Shown here: positions 7,697-15,932 of the stretch, piece after piece
How the letters are laid out: every line of letters starts with the position of its first letter
Numbering within the stretch: the first letter of the stretch is position 1
From: Elusimicrobiota bacterium
Lineage (GTDB): Bacteria; Elusimicrobiota; Elusimicrobia; UBA1565; UBA9628
Assembly (NCBI GenBank): GCA_026388095.1
Contig: JAPLKL010000008.1
Location: forward strand, 31,926 to 95,925
Reading direction: 5' to 3'
DNA: 64,000 nt
Notes under the pieces: generated by a model
Seen by the model: the letters and a program-made list of their open reading frames with translations, nothing else
Database searches by the model: none
Told to the model about the DNA's origin: nothing
Program-made: the position numbers and the translations under genes

Positions 7697-8815
7697 ATGC
7701 GCTGGGGCAGCTTGATCTCGACTCTGATTATGGCCGGCGCCTCGACCATGGCGCCCAGCCTGTTCTCCAAGTTCACGGGCATAGACCAGGGCGGCTTGAT
7801 CAACTTGGTCGGCCAGGTCCAGTCCATCAGCTCCGGCCAAGGCATGGAAGAGAGGACCTTGGCGCAGATGCGCGCCATCGAGAAGGGACAGATGCCTGGC
7901 AGCGACCAGGCGGCGCCGACGGAAGACTCCGGCCAAGCCCCGGACCCGAACGGGGAGGTCTTTGTGGAAGTCCTGTCAGCCCAGCCCGGCCAAGAGCCGG
8001 CTGCCGCTGCCGCGCAGCAGGTGCCGGTGGTCAATCCCGCCCCAGCGCCAGCCGCTGCGCTCCTGGCGCAGTCGCAGGCCGGCAAGCCCGGCCAGGACCC
8101 GGCCGCCGCGCTCCTGGCGCAGTTGCGGTCAGCCAAGCCCGGCCAGGACCCGACCTCTGCGATGCTGGCGCAGTTGCAGTCCCTCCAGAACGGACAGATG
8201 GAGGGTGTCTCCTTGCCGCAATTGGCGGCCATCAAGGATATGGCCAACGGCGGGGCTTCCCCTATGGGCGGTCCGCTGGGCCAGTTGAACACGGCTATGA
8301 CGGCGATCAAGTCTTACCAGAACCAAAAGCCCATCCTCGAGCAGTGGCGCATGGGCCTGCTGCAGGACTCGGAGCAGGTGCGCCAGTTCTACCGGAGCCA
8401 TCGCCAGAAGGCCCTGGCCTACTTCCTCCTGGCAGGGCTGGCCCTGCTGGGGGTGGCCGCGCTGGGCGCGATCCCTTGGTTCCGCGGCTTGGCTCGCTTC
8501 GTCATGGGGATGGCCTTCGGGCTGAGCGGGCGCTTCCTGATGCTGGTGTCCATGGCCGCGGTGGCCTACTTCGCAGCCAGCCGGATCAATCCCTGGCCGC
8601 TGCTGCCGCCGGAGACGCTGGCGGTGCCGGTGGGTTACATGCTCCTCTCCGGCCTCTTCCTGAGGGTGCTCGACCCGAACTACCCGCTGTGGAACATGAT
8701 GGTCAAGAGCTTTCTGGCTCCGCTGGCCTCCTGCCTGGGGGTGACGGGCTGGGTGCTCTACCAGCCCTTGGTCTGGGCCAAGCTCAAGCCCATGATCGCG
8801 GCCCGCTTGGCCTAG
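7697..8815 (+). CDS. Membrane protein with PGQDP-type repeats, unknown function
   Basis: This is a 372-residue protein with a strong Shine-Dalgarno 6 bases before the ATG. The N-terminal half is Gln/Ala/Pro-rich and includes two 17-residue tandem repeats (LLAQSQAGKPGQDPAAA and LLAQLRSAKPGQDPTSA; DNA 8060-8110 and 8111-8161) and a partial third. The C-terminal half has about four membrane segments (AYFLLAGLALLGVAALGAIPW, ARFVMGMAFGLSG, LMLVSMAAVAYFAAS, VPVGYMLLSGLFL) and a final hydrophobic stretch. I recognise no family. It is monocistronic, flanked by a divergent hypA and followed by a plausible terminator. Confidence 0.75.
   Translation: MRWGSLISTLIMAGASTMAPSLFSKFTGIDQGGLINLVGQVQSISSGQGMEERTLAQMRAIEKGQMPGSDQAAPTEDSGQAPDPNGEVFVEVLSAQPGQEPAAAAAQQVPVVNPAPAPAAALLAQSQAGKPGQDPAAALLAQLRSAKPGQDPTSAMLAQLQSLQNGQMEGVSLPQLAAIKDMANGGASPMGGPLGQLNTAMTAIKSYQNQKPILEQWRMGLLQDSEQVRQFYRSHRQKALAYFLLAGLALLGVAALGAIPWFRGLARFVMGMAFGLSGRFLMLVSMAAVAYFAASRINPWPLLPPETLAVPVGYMLLSGLFLRVLDPNYPLWNMMVKSFLAPLASCLGVTGWVLYQPLVWAKLKPMIAARLA
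8060..8161 (+). repeat. Two 51-bp tandem repeats inside the gene at 7697
   Basis: Units at 8060-8110 and 8111-8161 each start CTCCTGGCGCAG and share AAGCCCGGCCAGGACCC; a third partial unit starts at 8162. They encode the 17-residue PGQDP repeats. Confidence 0.75.
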
Positions 8816-8820
8816 AAGAA

Positions 8821-8865
8821 GCCGCCGGGACGCCAAGCCACAAAAGCGGCATTTGATTTTTTTTT
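8821..8865 (+). terminator. Probable Rho-independent terminator after the gene at 7697
   Basis: GCCGC at 8821-8825 can pair with GCGGC at 8846-8850, followed by ATTTGA and nine T residues (8857-8865). The stem is short with a long loop, but the T-run is the best in the window. Confidence 0.45.
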
Positions 8866-8956
8866 GATTCCATCCAGCTAAACTCTATTGAGTGCCGCGC
8901 TCAACCATGCTGCCCCGGCGCGGAGCGGAGATGATGAGGATAAAACGAGGGTTCCC

Positions 8957-9664
8957 GTGACCGACCGTAGTCCGAAGGGCTTGCGCCGTGATCGTGGACC
9001 CGCGCGCCATTACAGCCGTTCCGCGTGGGGCGTCCTGCTCCTGCTCGTCATGGCTCAATGGGCTGGCGACGGCGTCAGCCTGCCGGTGGCAGCCGAGTGG
9101 TCGGCCCCGAGGCTCGGCGGGCTGGCCGGGGAGACCTACTTGGATGCCGTCCGGGACCACTCCGCGCGTCCGGCGCAGCTCTTGAGGGCGGGCCAGACGC
9201 GCTCCGTGACCCGGCAGGCCCCGCCTCCGGCCCCCCGCCTCGCATACCTGAGCCTCACCGGCGACCAGCGCAGGACTTTCATCGAGACCGGCGGCGGCCA
9301 ATCGCCCGCGCCGCCGCAGGGCTCGCCGCCCCCGCCGGCTCCGCCACCGGCTCCGCCACCGGCTCCGCCACCCGGGACGGACTTCAACAGGGGCGAGCTG
9401 AAGCACGCCCAAGCGCTGAGCGACTTGACTCACGTCGACTTCGAGGAGGTCATGGCCTTGAGGGAGAGCGGGCTGGGCTGGGGCCAAGTGGCCCATACCC
9501 TGGGAGTCTCCTTGGGCGCCGCGATGCGGTCGGGCGCGGGCATGAGCGCGGGCAGGACCGGCGGGCAAGGGCCAGCCGGCGCGAGCGGGGCGAGCGCGGC
9601 GCATGGGGCTTTCAACGGGAATCCCCCAAAGCTGCCGCCAGGACGCGGCCGCAAAGGGCATTGA
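8957..9664 (+). CDS. Secreted/anchored proline-rich protein, unknown function
   Basis: The GTG at 8957 is chosen because ACGAGGG lies just upstream; an in-frame TTG at 8888 would add 23 residues. The product has 235 residues: a basic N-terminus, a hydrophobic signal segment (SAWGVLLLLVMAQWA), a region with no recognised fold, a Pro-rich linker (PPPPAPPPAPPPAPPP) encoded by three 12-bp tandem repeats, and a C-terminal segment (FNRGELKHAQALSDLTHVDFEEVMALRESGLGWGQVAHTLGVSLG) that reads like a small helical domain, ending in a Gly/Ala/Ser-rich tail. No homologue is recognised. It ends 10 bases before the next gene, so the two are probably co-transcribed. Confidence 0.6.
   Translation: MTDRSPKGLRRDRGPARHYSRSAWGVLLLLVMAQWAGDGVSLPVAAEWSAPRLGGLAGETYLDAVRDHSARPAQLLRAGQTRSVTRQAPPPAPRLAYLSLTGDQRRTFIETGGGQSPAPPQGSPPPPAPPPAPPPAPPPGTDFNRGELKHAQALSDLTHVDFEEVMALRESGLGWGQVAHTLGVSLGAAMRSGAGMSAGRTGGQGPAGASGASAAHGAFNGNPPKLPPGRGRKGH
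9335..9370 (+). repeat. Three 12-bp tandem repeats encoding a Pro-Ala-Pro linker
   Basis: The unit CCGGCTCCGCCA occurs three times without a mismatch (9335-9346, 9347-9358, 9359-9370). It encodes PAPP repeats and could vary in copy number by slippage. Confidence 0.8.
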
Positions 9665-9674
9665 AGAGGGCCTG

Positions 9675-10424
9675 GTGACTTTCCCACGCCTGAGCCGCAT
9701 GCGCTCCCTCGGGGCGGCCCTGACGCTTCTGTTCGCGCTCGCAGCCCGGGCGGCCGCGACGCTCTACTCGGGCGAAACGGGCTATCAATACACGGCCGGC
9801 AGCAAGGGCTATTGGAGCCACGAGCTCTCGGGCCAGGCCGAGCTGCGCGTCGCGGGGGGCTGGTATCCGTTCGGACGCCTCTCGGTCTTCACGGATTCAA
9901 TCTACCGCGGCGTCCTCGCGCCGGGCGCTGGGGTCGAGAAAGGCTTCCCGGGCGTGGGCCGGGCCCGCGCCGGCTACACTTACTCCGCGGGGGCGCAGCG
10001 CGACGGCGGGCCCCACGGCACGTCCCACGCGGTAGAAGCGGGCTTCTTCCGGGCCTGGCGGCGCGACCTCGCGACGGACTTCTCGTACCGCTGGATCAGC
10101 GGGGACCTGTTCACCGGGAACGACGCGGCGGTCAGCCCGGTCACCGGGGCCACGAGCGTGACCCCGAAGCACCTGGTCCTGCACCAGCCCGCCGTCGCGG
10201 CGGTCTGGACCACGCCTTGGGGTCCCCACCCGCCCAGGCTCACCGGAGCGCTGGCCCCGTTCCTGGGCGACCAGGCGCCAGTCTACACCGAGTCGCTCGA
10301 CGTGGCAGTTCCCTTGGTCAAGGGCCTCTGGATCCACGCCGCCCTCACCCTCGCGCAAGGCAGCGACGCCCCCCGCCGCTACGTCTCGGCCGGGCTCACC
10401 TACGAGTTCGCGGGCCGCCGGTGA
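9675..10424 (+). CDS. Outer-membrane beta-barrel-like protein
   Basis: The GTG at 9675 is preceded by GAAGAGGG; an ATG at 9699 is an alternative. The product has 249 residues with a signal peptide (MRSLGAALTLLFALAARAAA) followed by alternating amphipathic strands rich in Tyr/Trp/Gly (YSGETGYQYTAGSKGYW, GRLSVFTDSIYRG, ARAGYTYSAGAQ, HAVEAGFFRAWRRD). It ends with a strand 'RRYVSAGLTYEFAGRR', typical of small outer-membrane barrels. No specific family is recognised. The preceding secreted protein gene ends 10 bases upstream. Its end overlaps the convergent end of the hydrogenase maturation protease gene by about 29 bases. Confidence 0.68.
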   Translation: MTFPRLSRMRSLGAALTLLFALAARAAATLYSGETGYQYTAGSKGYWSHELSGQAELRVAGGWYPFGRLSVFTDSIYRGVLAPGAGVEKGFPGVGRARAGYTYSAGAQRDGGPHGTSHAVEAGFFRAWRRDLATDFSYRWISGDLFTGNDAAVSPVTGATSVTPKHLVLHQPAVAAVWTTPWGPHPPRLTGALAPFLGDQAPVYTESLDVAVPLVKGLWIHAALTLAQGSDAPRRYVSAGLTYEFAGRR

Positions 10425-10908
10425 GCATGGCCGCGGGCTGAGCGTGCCCCCACTCGGCCAGGACCCGCCTGGCCTCGGAGACCAGCGCCGGAAGGGCCTG
10501 CGCCGCCCCGGGCGTCAAAGACTCGCGGAATACGGTCGGGTCCTCGACTTCCATGGCCAGCACGCGCATGTCCTTCGGGAAATGCATGCCCACCCGCTCC
10601 GCCAGCTGGATCAGCTCGGGCAGGCCGGAGAAATGCGGCGAAGGCGAGACGATGTCCTTGAAGTCCTTGCGCCCCCACGACAAGACCGTGCCCGGACGGC
10701 ACTTGCCCGTGGCGATGGCGTCGAGGATGAGGGCCCGGTCGTAGCCTTCCAGGTGGTCGAGCAGGGCCAGGCCGGCCTCGCCCGTCTCCACGACGTCTAC
10801 GCCCTCGAAGGGCTCCGAACGGAGGCTGCGCGCCGCGTGGAAGCCCACGGCGTCGTCGCCCAGGATGTCGTTGCCCAGGGCCAGGACGACGGTCCTGGAG
10901 GTCTTAAC
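10396..10908 (-). CDS. [NiFe] hydrogenase maturation protease (HycI/HyaD family), start codon unclear
   Basis: The conserved N-terminal motif of this family, 'VVLALGNDILGDDAVG' here, lies upstream of the first usable GTG (10848), which would cut the motif and its nickel-sensing Asp. The frame continues open to inside mvhA but has no ATG, GTG or TTG; AAGGAG is spaced 7 bases from a GTT at 10908, the position given here. A 'GEAGLALLDHL' segment and 'ILDAIATGK' also match the family. The enzyme clips the C-terminal peptide of the hydrogenase large subunit after nickel insertion. Its substrate gene mvhA is immediately upstream and overlaps it. Either a rare start codon is used, the start codon is mutated, or the base is wrong. 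Confidence 0.78.
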   Translation of the reverse strand, partial: VKTSRTVVLALGNDILGDDAVGFHAARSLRSEPFEGVDVVETGEAGLALLDHLEGYDRALILDAIATGKCRPGTVLSWGRKDFKDIVSPSPHFSGLPELIQLAERVGMHFPKDMRVLAMEVEDPTVFRESLTPGAAQALPALVSEARRVLAEWGHAQPAAMLTGGPRTRR

Positions 10909-12427
10909 GGCGGATCTCCTTGATGACTCCGCCCTTGAGGTCCCTCAAGGTGACGATCAAGGGCATCTCGCCCGGCAAGGTGTGCGTGGCGCAGCCGAAG
11001 CACGGGTCGTAGGCCCGGAAGGCCATCTCCACCTGGTTGAGCAGCCCGTCGGACACGTTGCCGCCCTTGATGAGCCCCTTGGCCGCCTTGTCCACGCTCA
11101 TGGCGATGCGCGCGGAATTGCCGATGGTGGCCACGATGAGGTTGGTCTTGCGCATGAGGCCCCGCTCGTCGGTCTCGTAGTGGTGGATCAGCGTGCCGCG
11201 CGGAGCTTCCACGACCCCGACCCCGATCTTCGGGGTCTTGGTGGGCAAGGTGCGGAAGTCCTTGGAGGTGATCTGCGGGTCGTTGACCAGAGCGACGATG
11301 GTCTCCGCGGCCTGGATCATCTCGATGACGCGCGCGTAGTGGTTGGCCAAGGTGTGGTGGACCGGCTTGCCGCCCAGCACCTTGAAGTACTCCTCGTAGG
11401 CCTTCTGCGCCTCGGGGGTGGCCATGCCGTCGGCGGCGTTGAGGCGCGCCATGGGCGCCACGGCGTAGACTCCGGAGCGCCCCCCCTCCGTGAAGCCCTT
11501 CCAGCCCACGTTCTTGAGGAACGGGAACTTGATGTAGGTCCAGGGCTCCACATGCTCGTTGATGTGCTGCAGGTAATCCCGGATTGGGAACTTGGCGTAC
11601 TCCTTGCCCTCCGGGGTGACGACCCGGACGTCCCCGTCGTAGAAGTTCACCTTGTTGTCCTTGTCCACCAGGCCCATGTAGTAGGTCTTGTGGGTGAAGG
11701 CGTCCGAGGTGATGAGCTTCACGTAGGCCTCGTTCTTGAGCACGATGTCCTTGAACACCTGCAAGGTGAACTTGGCGAACTCCAGGCCCTCGGCCGCGAT
11801 CTGCTTGAACTCCGCGATCTGGTCCGGGGAGATGCCCTTGGCCACGCCGCCGGGAAGGCCCAGCACCGGGTGGATGACCTTGCCGCCCGCGTAATTGATG
11901 ATCCCGCGCAGGCGCCGGCGCATGGAGATGACCTTCTTGCCCACGTCCAGGCCCACCTTGCCGATCACGCCGATGACGTTGCGCAGCTCCTTGGGAGCGT
12001 CGGGACCTACGATGAAGTCCGGCCCGCCCAGGATGTACACGTGCAAAGCGTGGTCTTCCAGCATGAAGGTGTTGTAGACCAGCTCGCGGATCTTGCGGCC
12101 GACCGGGTGGCACTCGACCTGGTAGAGGTCGTCGAGGGCCTTGGTCGCGGCCATGTGGTGCGCCGTGGGGCAGACCCCGCAGATGCGCGAGGTGATCTGG
12201 GGCATGTCCTCCGAGGGCCGGCCCAGGCTGAACACCTCGAAGCCGCGCAGCTCAGGGATCTGCAGGTAGGCGTGGTCCACGTCGCCCTTGTCGTTTAGGA
12301 AGATGTCGATCTTGCCGTGCCCCTCGAGGCGGGTGATGGGGTCGATGGCGACGTGCCGCTGCTTCATATACTGCTGGTTGGCCGCCTTCTGGGTCTTGTC
12401 GTAGATCTCTTGAACTTTCTTGTCCAT
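10904..12427 (-). CDS. mvhA: [NiFe] hydrogenase large subunit, F420-non-reducing type (MvhA, group 3c-like)
   Basis: This is a 507-residue protein. The active-site cysteines are visible in both conserved motifs: 'RICGVCPTAHH' near the N-terminus (L1) and 'DPCFGCATH' near the C-terminus (L2). After that His a 25-residue tail remains, the peptide removed by the maturation protease encoded next. The protein oxidises H2 at its Ni-Fe centre and passes electrons through MvhG and MvhD to HdrA. It is the sixth gene of the hdrCBA-mvhDGA operon and starts about 10 bases after mvhG. Confidence 0.95.
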   Translation of the reverse strand: MDKKVQEIYDKTQKAANQQYMKQRHVAIDPITRLEGHGKIDIFLNDKGDVDHAYLQIPELRGFEVFSLGRPSEDMPQITSRICGVCPTAHHMAATKALDDLYQVECHPVGRKIRELVYNTFMLEDHALHVYILGGPDFIVGPDAPKELRNVIGVIGKVGLDVGKKVISMRRRLRGIINYAGGKVIHPVLGLPGGVAKGISPDQIAEFKQIAAEGLEFAKFTLQVFKDIVLKNEAYVKLITSDAFTHKTYYMGLVDKDNKVNFYDGDVRVVTPEGKEYAKFPIRDYLQHINEHVEPWTYIKFPFLKNVGWKGFTEGGRSGVYAVAPMARLNAADGMATPEAQKAYEEYFKVLGGKPVHHTLANHYARVIEMIQAAETIVALVNDPQITSKDFRTLPTKTPKIGVGVVEAPRGTLIHHYETDERGLMRKTNLIVATIGNSARIAMSVDKAAKGLIKGGNVSDGLLNQVEMAFRAYDPCFGCATHTLPGEMPLIVTLRDLKGGVIKEIRR

Positions 12428-12437
12428 TCTATCGCTC

Positions 12438-13403
12438 CTAGTTCAGTTTGCGGCGCAGGATGCACTTGGAAAGCCCGTAGCGGTAGAAGGTCCCGATGGG
12501 GTCCGGTATTCCGTCGAGGACCGCATCGATGTCCTTCTCTTCCTTGGGCGCGATGTTGGAGAAGACCGAAGAGATGAACTTGGCCCCCTGGTCGCGCACC
12601 CGCGAGGACGGCCCGAAGCAGCCGGTGCAGGGCATGTTGCCCTCCGGGCAGCGGGCCTCGCAGCCCGCGCGCGTGGCCGGGCCCATGCAGACCAGGCCCT
12701 GCGCGAGCAGGCACTTCTCCGGGTCGATGTGCACCTGGTGCGGCCGCTTGAACTCGGCCAGGGCCAGGTCGGCCGGCTTGGAATCCTTGCGCTTGCACTC
12801 CTCGCAGAGGGAGTTGTCGGGCGAGAGCACGGTCCCCTTGGGCGGCAGCTTGCCGGCGAGGATGGCGCCGACCGCGGCGCTGATGAGCTTGGGGGTGGGC
12901 GGGCAGCCGGGCAGGTAGTAATCCACCTCGATGACCTCGTCCAGGGACCTCACCATGTTGCGGAACTCGGGCAAAGTCACGGTGCGGCCCTGGTCCACGG
13001 TCTCCAGCTGGGGCCGGGTCTTGGACGGGTTGTCCACCCCGGGACAGTCCTCATACACATACTTGAGGATCTCCTCCTTCTTGAACTGGTTGGCCAGAGC
13101 CGGGATGCCGCCCGAGTTGGCGCAGGCTCCGAAGGAGACCACCATCTGCGCCTTGCGGCGCAGCATGCGGACCCACTCCTCCTGCTCGGAGGTGCGGATG
13201 GCGCCGTTGATGAAGGCCACGGCGATGGACTTGTCCGGCCGGGCTTCCACGTCCGCCTTCTTAAAGTCCATGGCCACGGGCCAAAGGACGATGTCCACGG
13301 CTTCCACGACCTTGAGGATGTCCTCGGCCAGGTCCACCACGGCCTCTTCGCAGCCGCCGCAGGACGCGCACCAGTAGAAAGCGACTTTGGGTTTATCGGG
13401 CAT
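12438..13403 (-). CDS. mvhG: Hydrogenase small subunit MvhG
   Basis: This is a 321-residue protein. The proximal cluster motif Cys-x2-Cys is in 'WCASCGGCEE' at the N-terminus; further cluster cysteines are in 'GACANSGG' and 'PGCPPTP', and many lie in the C-terminal half (CEECKRKD, EKCLLAQGLVCMGP, CEARCPEGNMPCTGCFG). It carries electrons from the NiFe site to MvhD. There is no Tat signal, as expected for a cytoplasmic group-3 enzyme. Its start overlaps the end of mvhD by 11 bases. Confidence 0.94.
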   Translation of the reverse strand: MPDKPKVAFYWCASCGGCEEAVVDLAEDILKVVEAVDIVLWPVAMDFKKADVEARPDKSIAVAFINGAIRTSEQEEWVRMLRRKAQMVVSFGACANSGGIPALANQFKKEEILKYVYEDCPGVDNPSKTRPQLETVDQGRTVTLPEFRNMVRSLDEVIEVDYYLPGCPPTPKLISAAVGAILAGKLPPKGTVLSPDNSLCEECKRKDSKPADLALAEFKRPHQVHIDPEKCLLAQGLVCMGPATRAGCEARCPEGNMPCTGCFGPSSRVRDQGAKFISSVFSNIAPKEEKDIDAVLDGIPDPIGTFYRYGLSKCILRRKLN

Positions 13404-13923
13404 GGGCCACCTCCGGCGCGCTCTCAGAGCCGACGCGCGCCTCCAATTCTTCGATCTCCTTGTCCCACTCCGCGAACTTGCCGGGCAGGTCCAGCGGGCC
13501 CAGGGCCCGGACCTTGGCGGTCATGTCGTTGACCGTGGTCCTGACCTTGTCGCCCTCAGCGCCGGAGATCCACTCCAGGCGGAAGCGGCCGTCCTTGATG
13601 CCCATGTCCCGGAGCATGCGCTCGAGCATGCGCATGCGGCGCAGGGTCTTGTAGTTGCCCTCCGCGTAGTGGCAGTCGCCGGGGTGGCAGCCGCCCAAAA
13701 GCACCCCGTCGGCGCCCTTGGCGAAGGCCTCCAGAACGAACTGCGGGTCCACGCGGCCGGAGCACATCACCCGGATGACGCGCACGTTGGGGGCGTACTT
13801 GAGGCGCGAGACGCCGGCCAGGTCCGCCGCGGTGTAGGTGCACCAGTTGCAGAAGAAGGCCACGATGCGGGGTTCGAACTGCCCCGGCTGGGCCGGTGCG
13901 GCAGGCTCAACATGCTTGCTCAT
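13393..13923 (-). CDS. mvhD: MvhD, [2Fe-2S] electron-transfer subunit linking hydrogenase to HdrA
   Basis: The ATG at 13923 overlaps the hdrA stop by 4 bases (ATGA), giving 176 residues. It has the conserved cysteines of the family: 'FFCNWCTYTAADLAG', 'MCSGRVDP' and 'GGCHPGDCHY'. MvhD bridges the MvhAG hydrogenase and the flavin subunit HdrA. A much longer open frame reading through hdrA in the same register is a shadow. The Ala/Pro-rich N-terminal 20 residues are unusual but short. Confidence 0.93.
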   Translation of the reverse strand: MSKHVEPAAPAQPGQFEPRIVAFFCNWCTYTAADLAGVSRLKYAPNVRVIRVMCSGRVDPQFVLEAFAKGADGVLLGGCHPGDCHYAEGNYKTLRRMRMLERMLRDMGIKDGRFRLEWISGAEGDKVRTTVNDMTAKVRALGPLDLPGKFAEWDKEIEELEARVGSESAPEVAHAR

Positions 13924-15929
13924 TTCGCCAATACCCCCTCGATCTCGCTGAAGATCTCGTCGTCCTCGAACAGGTTCTGCCGGATGGAGCCGGACGGGCA
14001 GGCCGCGGCGCAGACCCCGCAGCCCTTGCAGAGCACCTCGTTGATCTCGGCCTTCTTCTTCTCTTCGTTGAAGGTGATCGCGGTGTAGGGGCAGAGCGGC
14101 ACGCAGGTCTTGCAGCCGCTGCACTCCTCCTCCACCACGTGCGAGGTGTTGGGCTCGAGCTCCACGTGGCCCGCGTCGATGAGGACCAAAGCCTCCGCGG
14201 CCGCCGCGCCCGCCTGGGCCACGGTATCCGGGATGTCCTTGGGCGCCTGGCAGGCGCCCGCGATGAACACGCCGTCCGTGAAGGTGTTGACCGGAGCCAG
14301 CTTGGGATGGCGCTCCTGGAAGAAGCCCTCGCTGCCGCAGCCGATGTTGAAGATGCGGCGCACCGCCTGGGCGTCGGGCTGGGGCTCCAGGCCCGTGGCA
14401 AGGACCACCATGTCCACCGGCACGCGGCGCACAAAGCCGGCCAAGGTATCTTCCACCCTGAGGACCAGCCTGCCCTCCTCCTCCGGCGTCATGGCCCAGT
14501 CCGTGACCTCGGCCACTCGTCCGCGGATGAAGTGCACACCCTCGGAGAGGAGCTTGTCGTAGAACTCCTCGTAGGCCTTGCCGGGCGCGCGCATGTCGAT
14601 GTAGAAGTTGTACACCTCGGCGCCGGAGTGCTCCTTGATGAGGTGCGCGAGCTTGAGCGAGTACATGCAGCACACGCGCGAGCACCATTTGTTGGTCTTC
14701 TCGTCGCGGGAGCCCACGCAGTGGATGATGCCCACGGCCTTGGGATGCTTGCCGTCTCGCCCCACCACCTCGCCGGAGGTCGGCCCGGAGGCGTTGACCA
14801 GCCGCTCGATCTCCAAAGCCGTGTACACGCCCGGGTACTTGCCGTAGCCGTACTGCGGCGCCTTCTTGGAGTCGAAGGTCTTGAAGCCCGTGGCCAGCAC
14901 GATGGCGCCGACCTTGAGCTCCTTCATCTCCTCCTTCTGGGCGAAGTCGATGGCGTCGCGGTCGCAGGCCGCGGCGCAGGTCTTCTTGCACTTGCCGGTC
15001 TTGAACTGGATGCAGGTCTCCGGGTCGATCATCACGACCTTGGGGGTGGCCTGCGGGAAGTCGATGTACACGGGCTTGCGCTTGCCCAGGCCCTGGTTGA
15101 ACTTGTCCGCGAACTTCGGTTCTTTGAAGACGCAGGCCTCGATGCACTCCATGCAGCCCACGCAGAGGTCTTCCTTGACGTAGCGCGGCTTGCGCTTGAC
15201 CGTGACCTTGTAGTTGCCCACGTAGCCTTCCACTTTGGCCACCTCGGAGTAGGTCCAGAGGGTGATGTTCGGATGCGATTTGACCGCGGACATCTTGGGC
15301 GTGAGGATGCAGGCCGCGCAGTCCAAGGTCGGGAAGGTCTTGTCGAAGGCGGCCATGTGGCCGCCGATGGTGGACTCGCGCTCCACCAGGGTCACCTTCT
15401 TGCCCGCGTTGGCCAAGGTCAGGGCCGCGTGGATGCCCGCGATGCCGCCGCCCACGACCAGCACGTTGGGGTCCACCGGGACCTGCTTCTTCTCCAAGGA
15501 CTGGTGGAAGCGCACCCGGTAGATGGCGGCGCGGGCCAGGTCCTTGGCTTTCTGCGTCGCGGCCTTCTTGTCCTCGTGCACCCAAGCGGCGTGCTCGCGG
15601 ATGTTGACCATCTGGAAGTAGAAGCTGTTAAGCCCCCCTTTGGCCGCCGCTTTCCGGAAGGTCTCCTCGTGCAGGTTGGGCGAGCAGGCCGCCACCACCA
15701 GGCGCTCGAGCTTGTGCTCGCGGATGTCCGCCGCGATCATCTCCTGGCCCGGGTCCGAGCACATGTACTTGTAGTCGCGCGAGACGGCCACGCCGGGCAG
15801 GCCCGCCGCGTACTTGGCCACCTCGGCCACGTCGATGACGCCCGCGATGTTGGACCCGCAGTGGCAGATGTAGAAGCCGATGCGCGGCAGCCCGTTGCTG
15901 TGCGGCTTGTTCCCGTTGTTGTCGGCCAT
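13920..15929 (-). CDS. hdrA: Heterodisulfide reductase-like subunit HdrA (flavin, electron bifurcation)
   Basis: This is a 669-residue protein. The FAD-binding Rossmann motif 'VLVVGGGIAGIHAALTLA' is near residue 160 and an N-terminal Cys-rich domain precedes it ('CHCGSNIAG', 'CSPNLHE'). Ferredoxin-type clusters appear as 'CVGCMECIEAC' in the middle and as two at the C-terminus ('CSGCKTCVPLCP' and 'CKGCGVCAAACP'). HdrA holds the flavin thought to split the electron pair from H2 between ferredoxin and the HdrBC acceptor. In organisms without methanogenesis the HdrBC partner may be another disulfide or thiol. It is third in the operon, 3 bases after hdrB. Confidence 0.95.
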   Translation of the reverse strand: MADNNGNKPHSNGLPRIGFYICHCGSNIAGVIDVAEVAKYAAGLPGVAVSRDYKYMCSDPGQEMIAADIREHKLERLVVAACSPNLHEETFRKAAAKGGLNSFYFQMVNIREHAAWVHEDKKAATQKAKDLARAAIYRVRFHQSLEKKQVPVDPNVLVVGGGIAGIHAALTLANAGKKVTLVERESTIGGHMAAFDKTFPTLDCAACILTPKMSAVKSHPNITLWTYSEVAKVEGYVGNYKVTVKRKPRYVKEDLCVGCMECIEACVFKEPKFADKFNQGLGKRKPVYIDFPQATPKVVMIDPETCIQFKTGKCKKTCAAACDRDAIDFAQKEEMKELKVGAIVLATGFKTFDSKKAPQYGYGKYPGVYTALEIERLVNASGPTSGEVVGRDGKHPKAVGIIHCVGSRDEKTNKWCSRVCCMYSLKLAHLIKEHSGAEVYNFYIDMRAPGKAYEEFYDKLLSEGVHFIRGRVAEVTDWAMTPEEEGRLVLRVEDTLAGFVRRVPVDMVVLATGLEPQPDAQAVRRIFNIGCGSEGFFQERHPKLAPVNTFTDGVFIAGACQAPKDIPDTVAQAGAAAAEALVLIDAGHVELEPNTSHVVEEECSGCKTCVPLCPYTAITFNEEKKKAEINEVLCKGCGVCAAACPSGSIRQNLFEDDEIFSEIEGVLAK

Positions 15930-15932
15930 GGC

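Noticed and set aside
13393..15585. 730-codon frame reading through hdrA and mvhD
   Set aside because: Only the last 176 codons (mvhD) carry conserved residues; the rest is hdrA read in the wrong frame.
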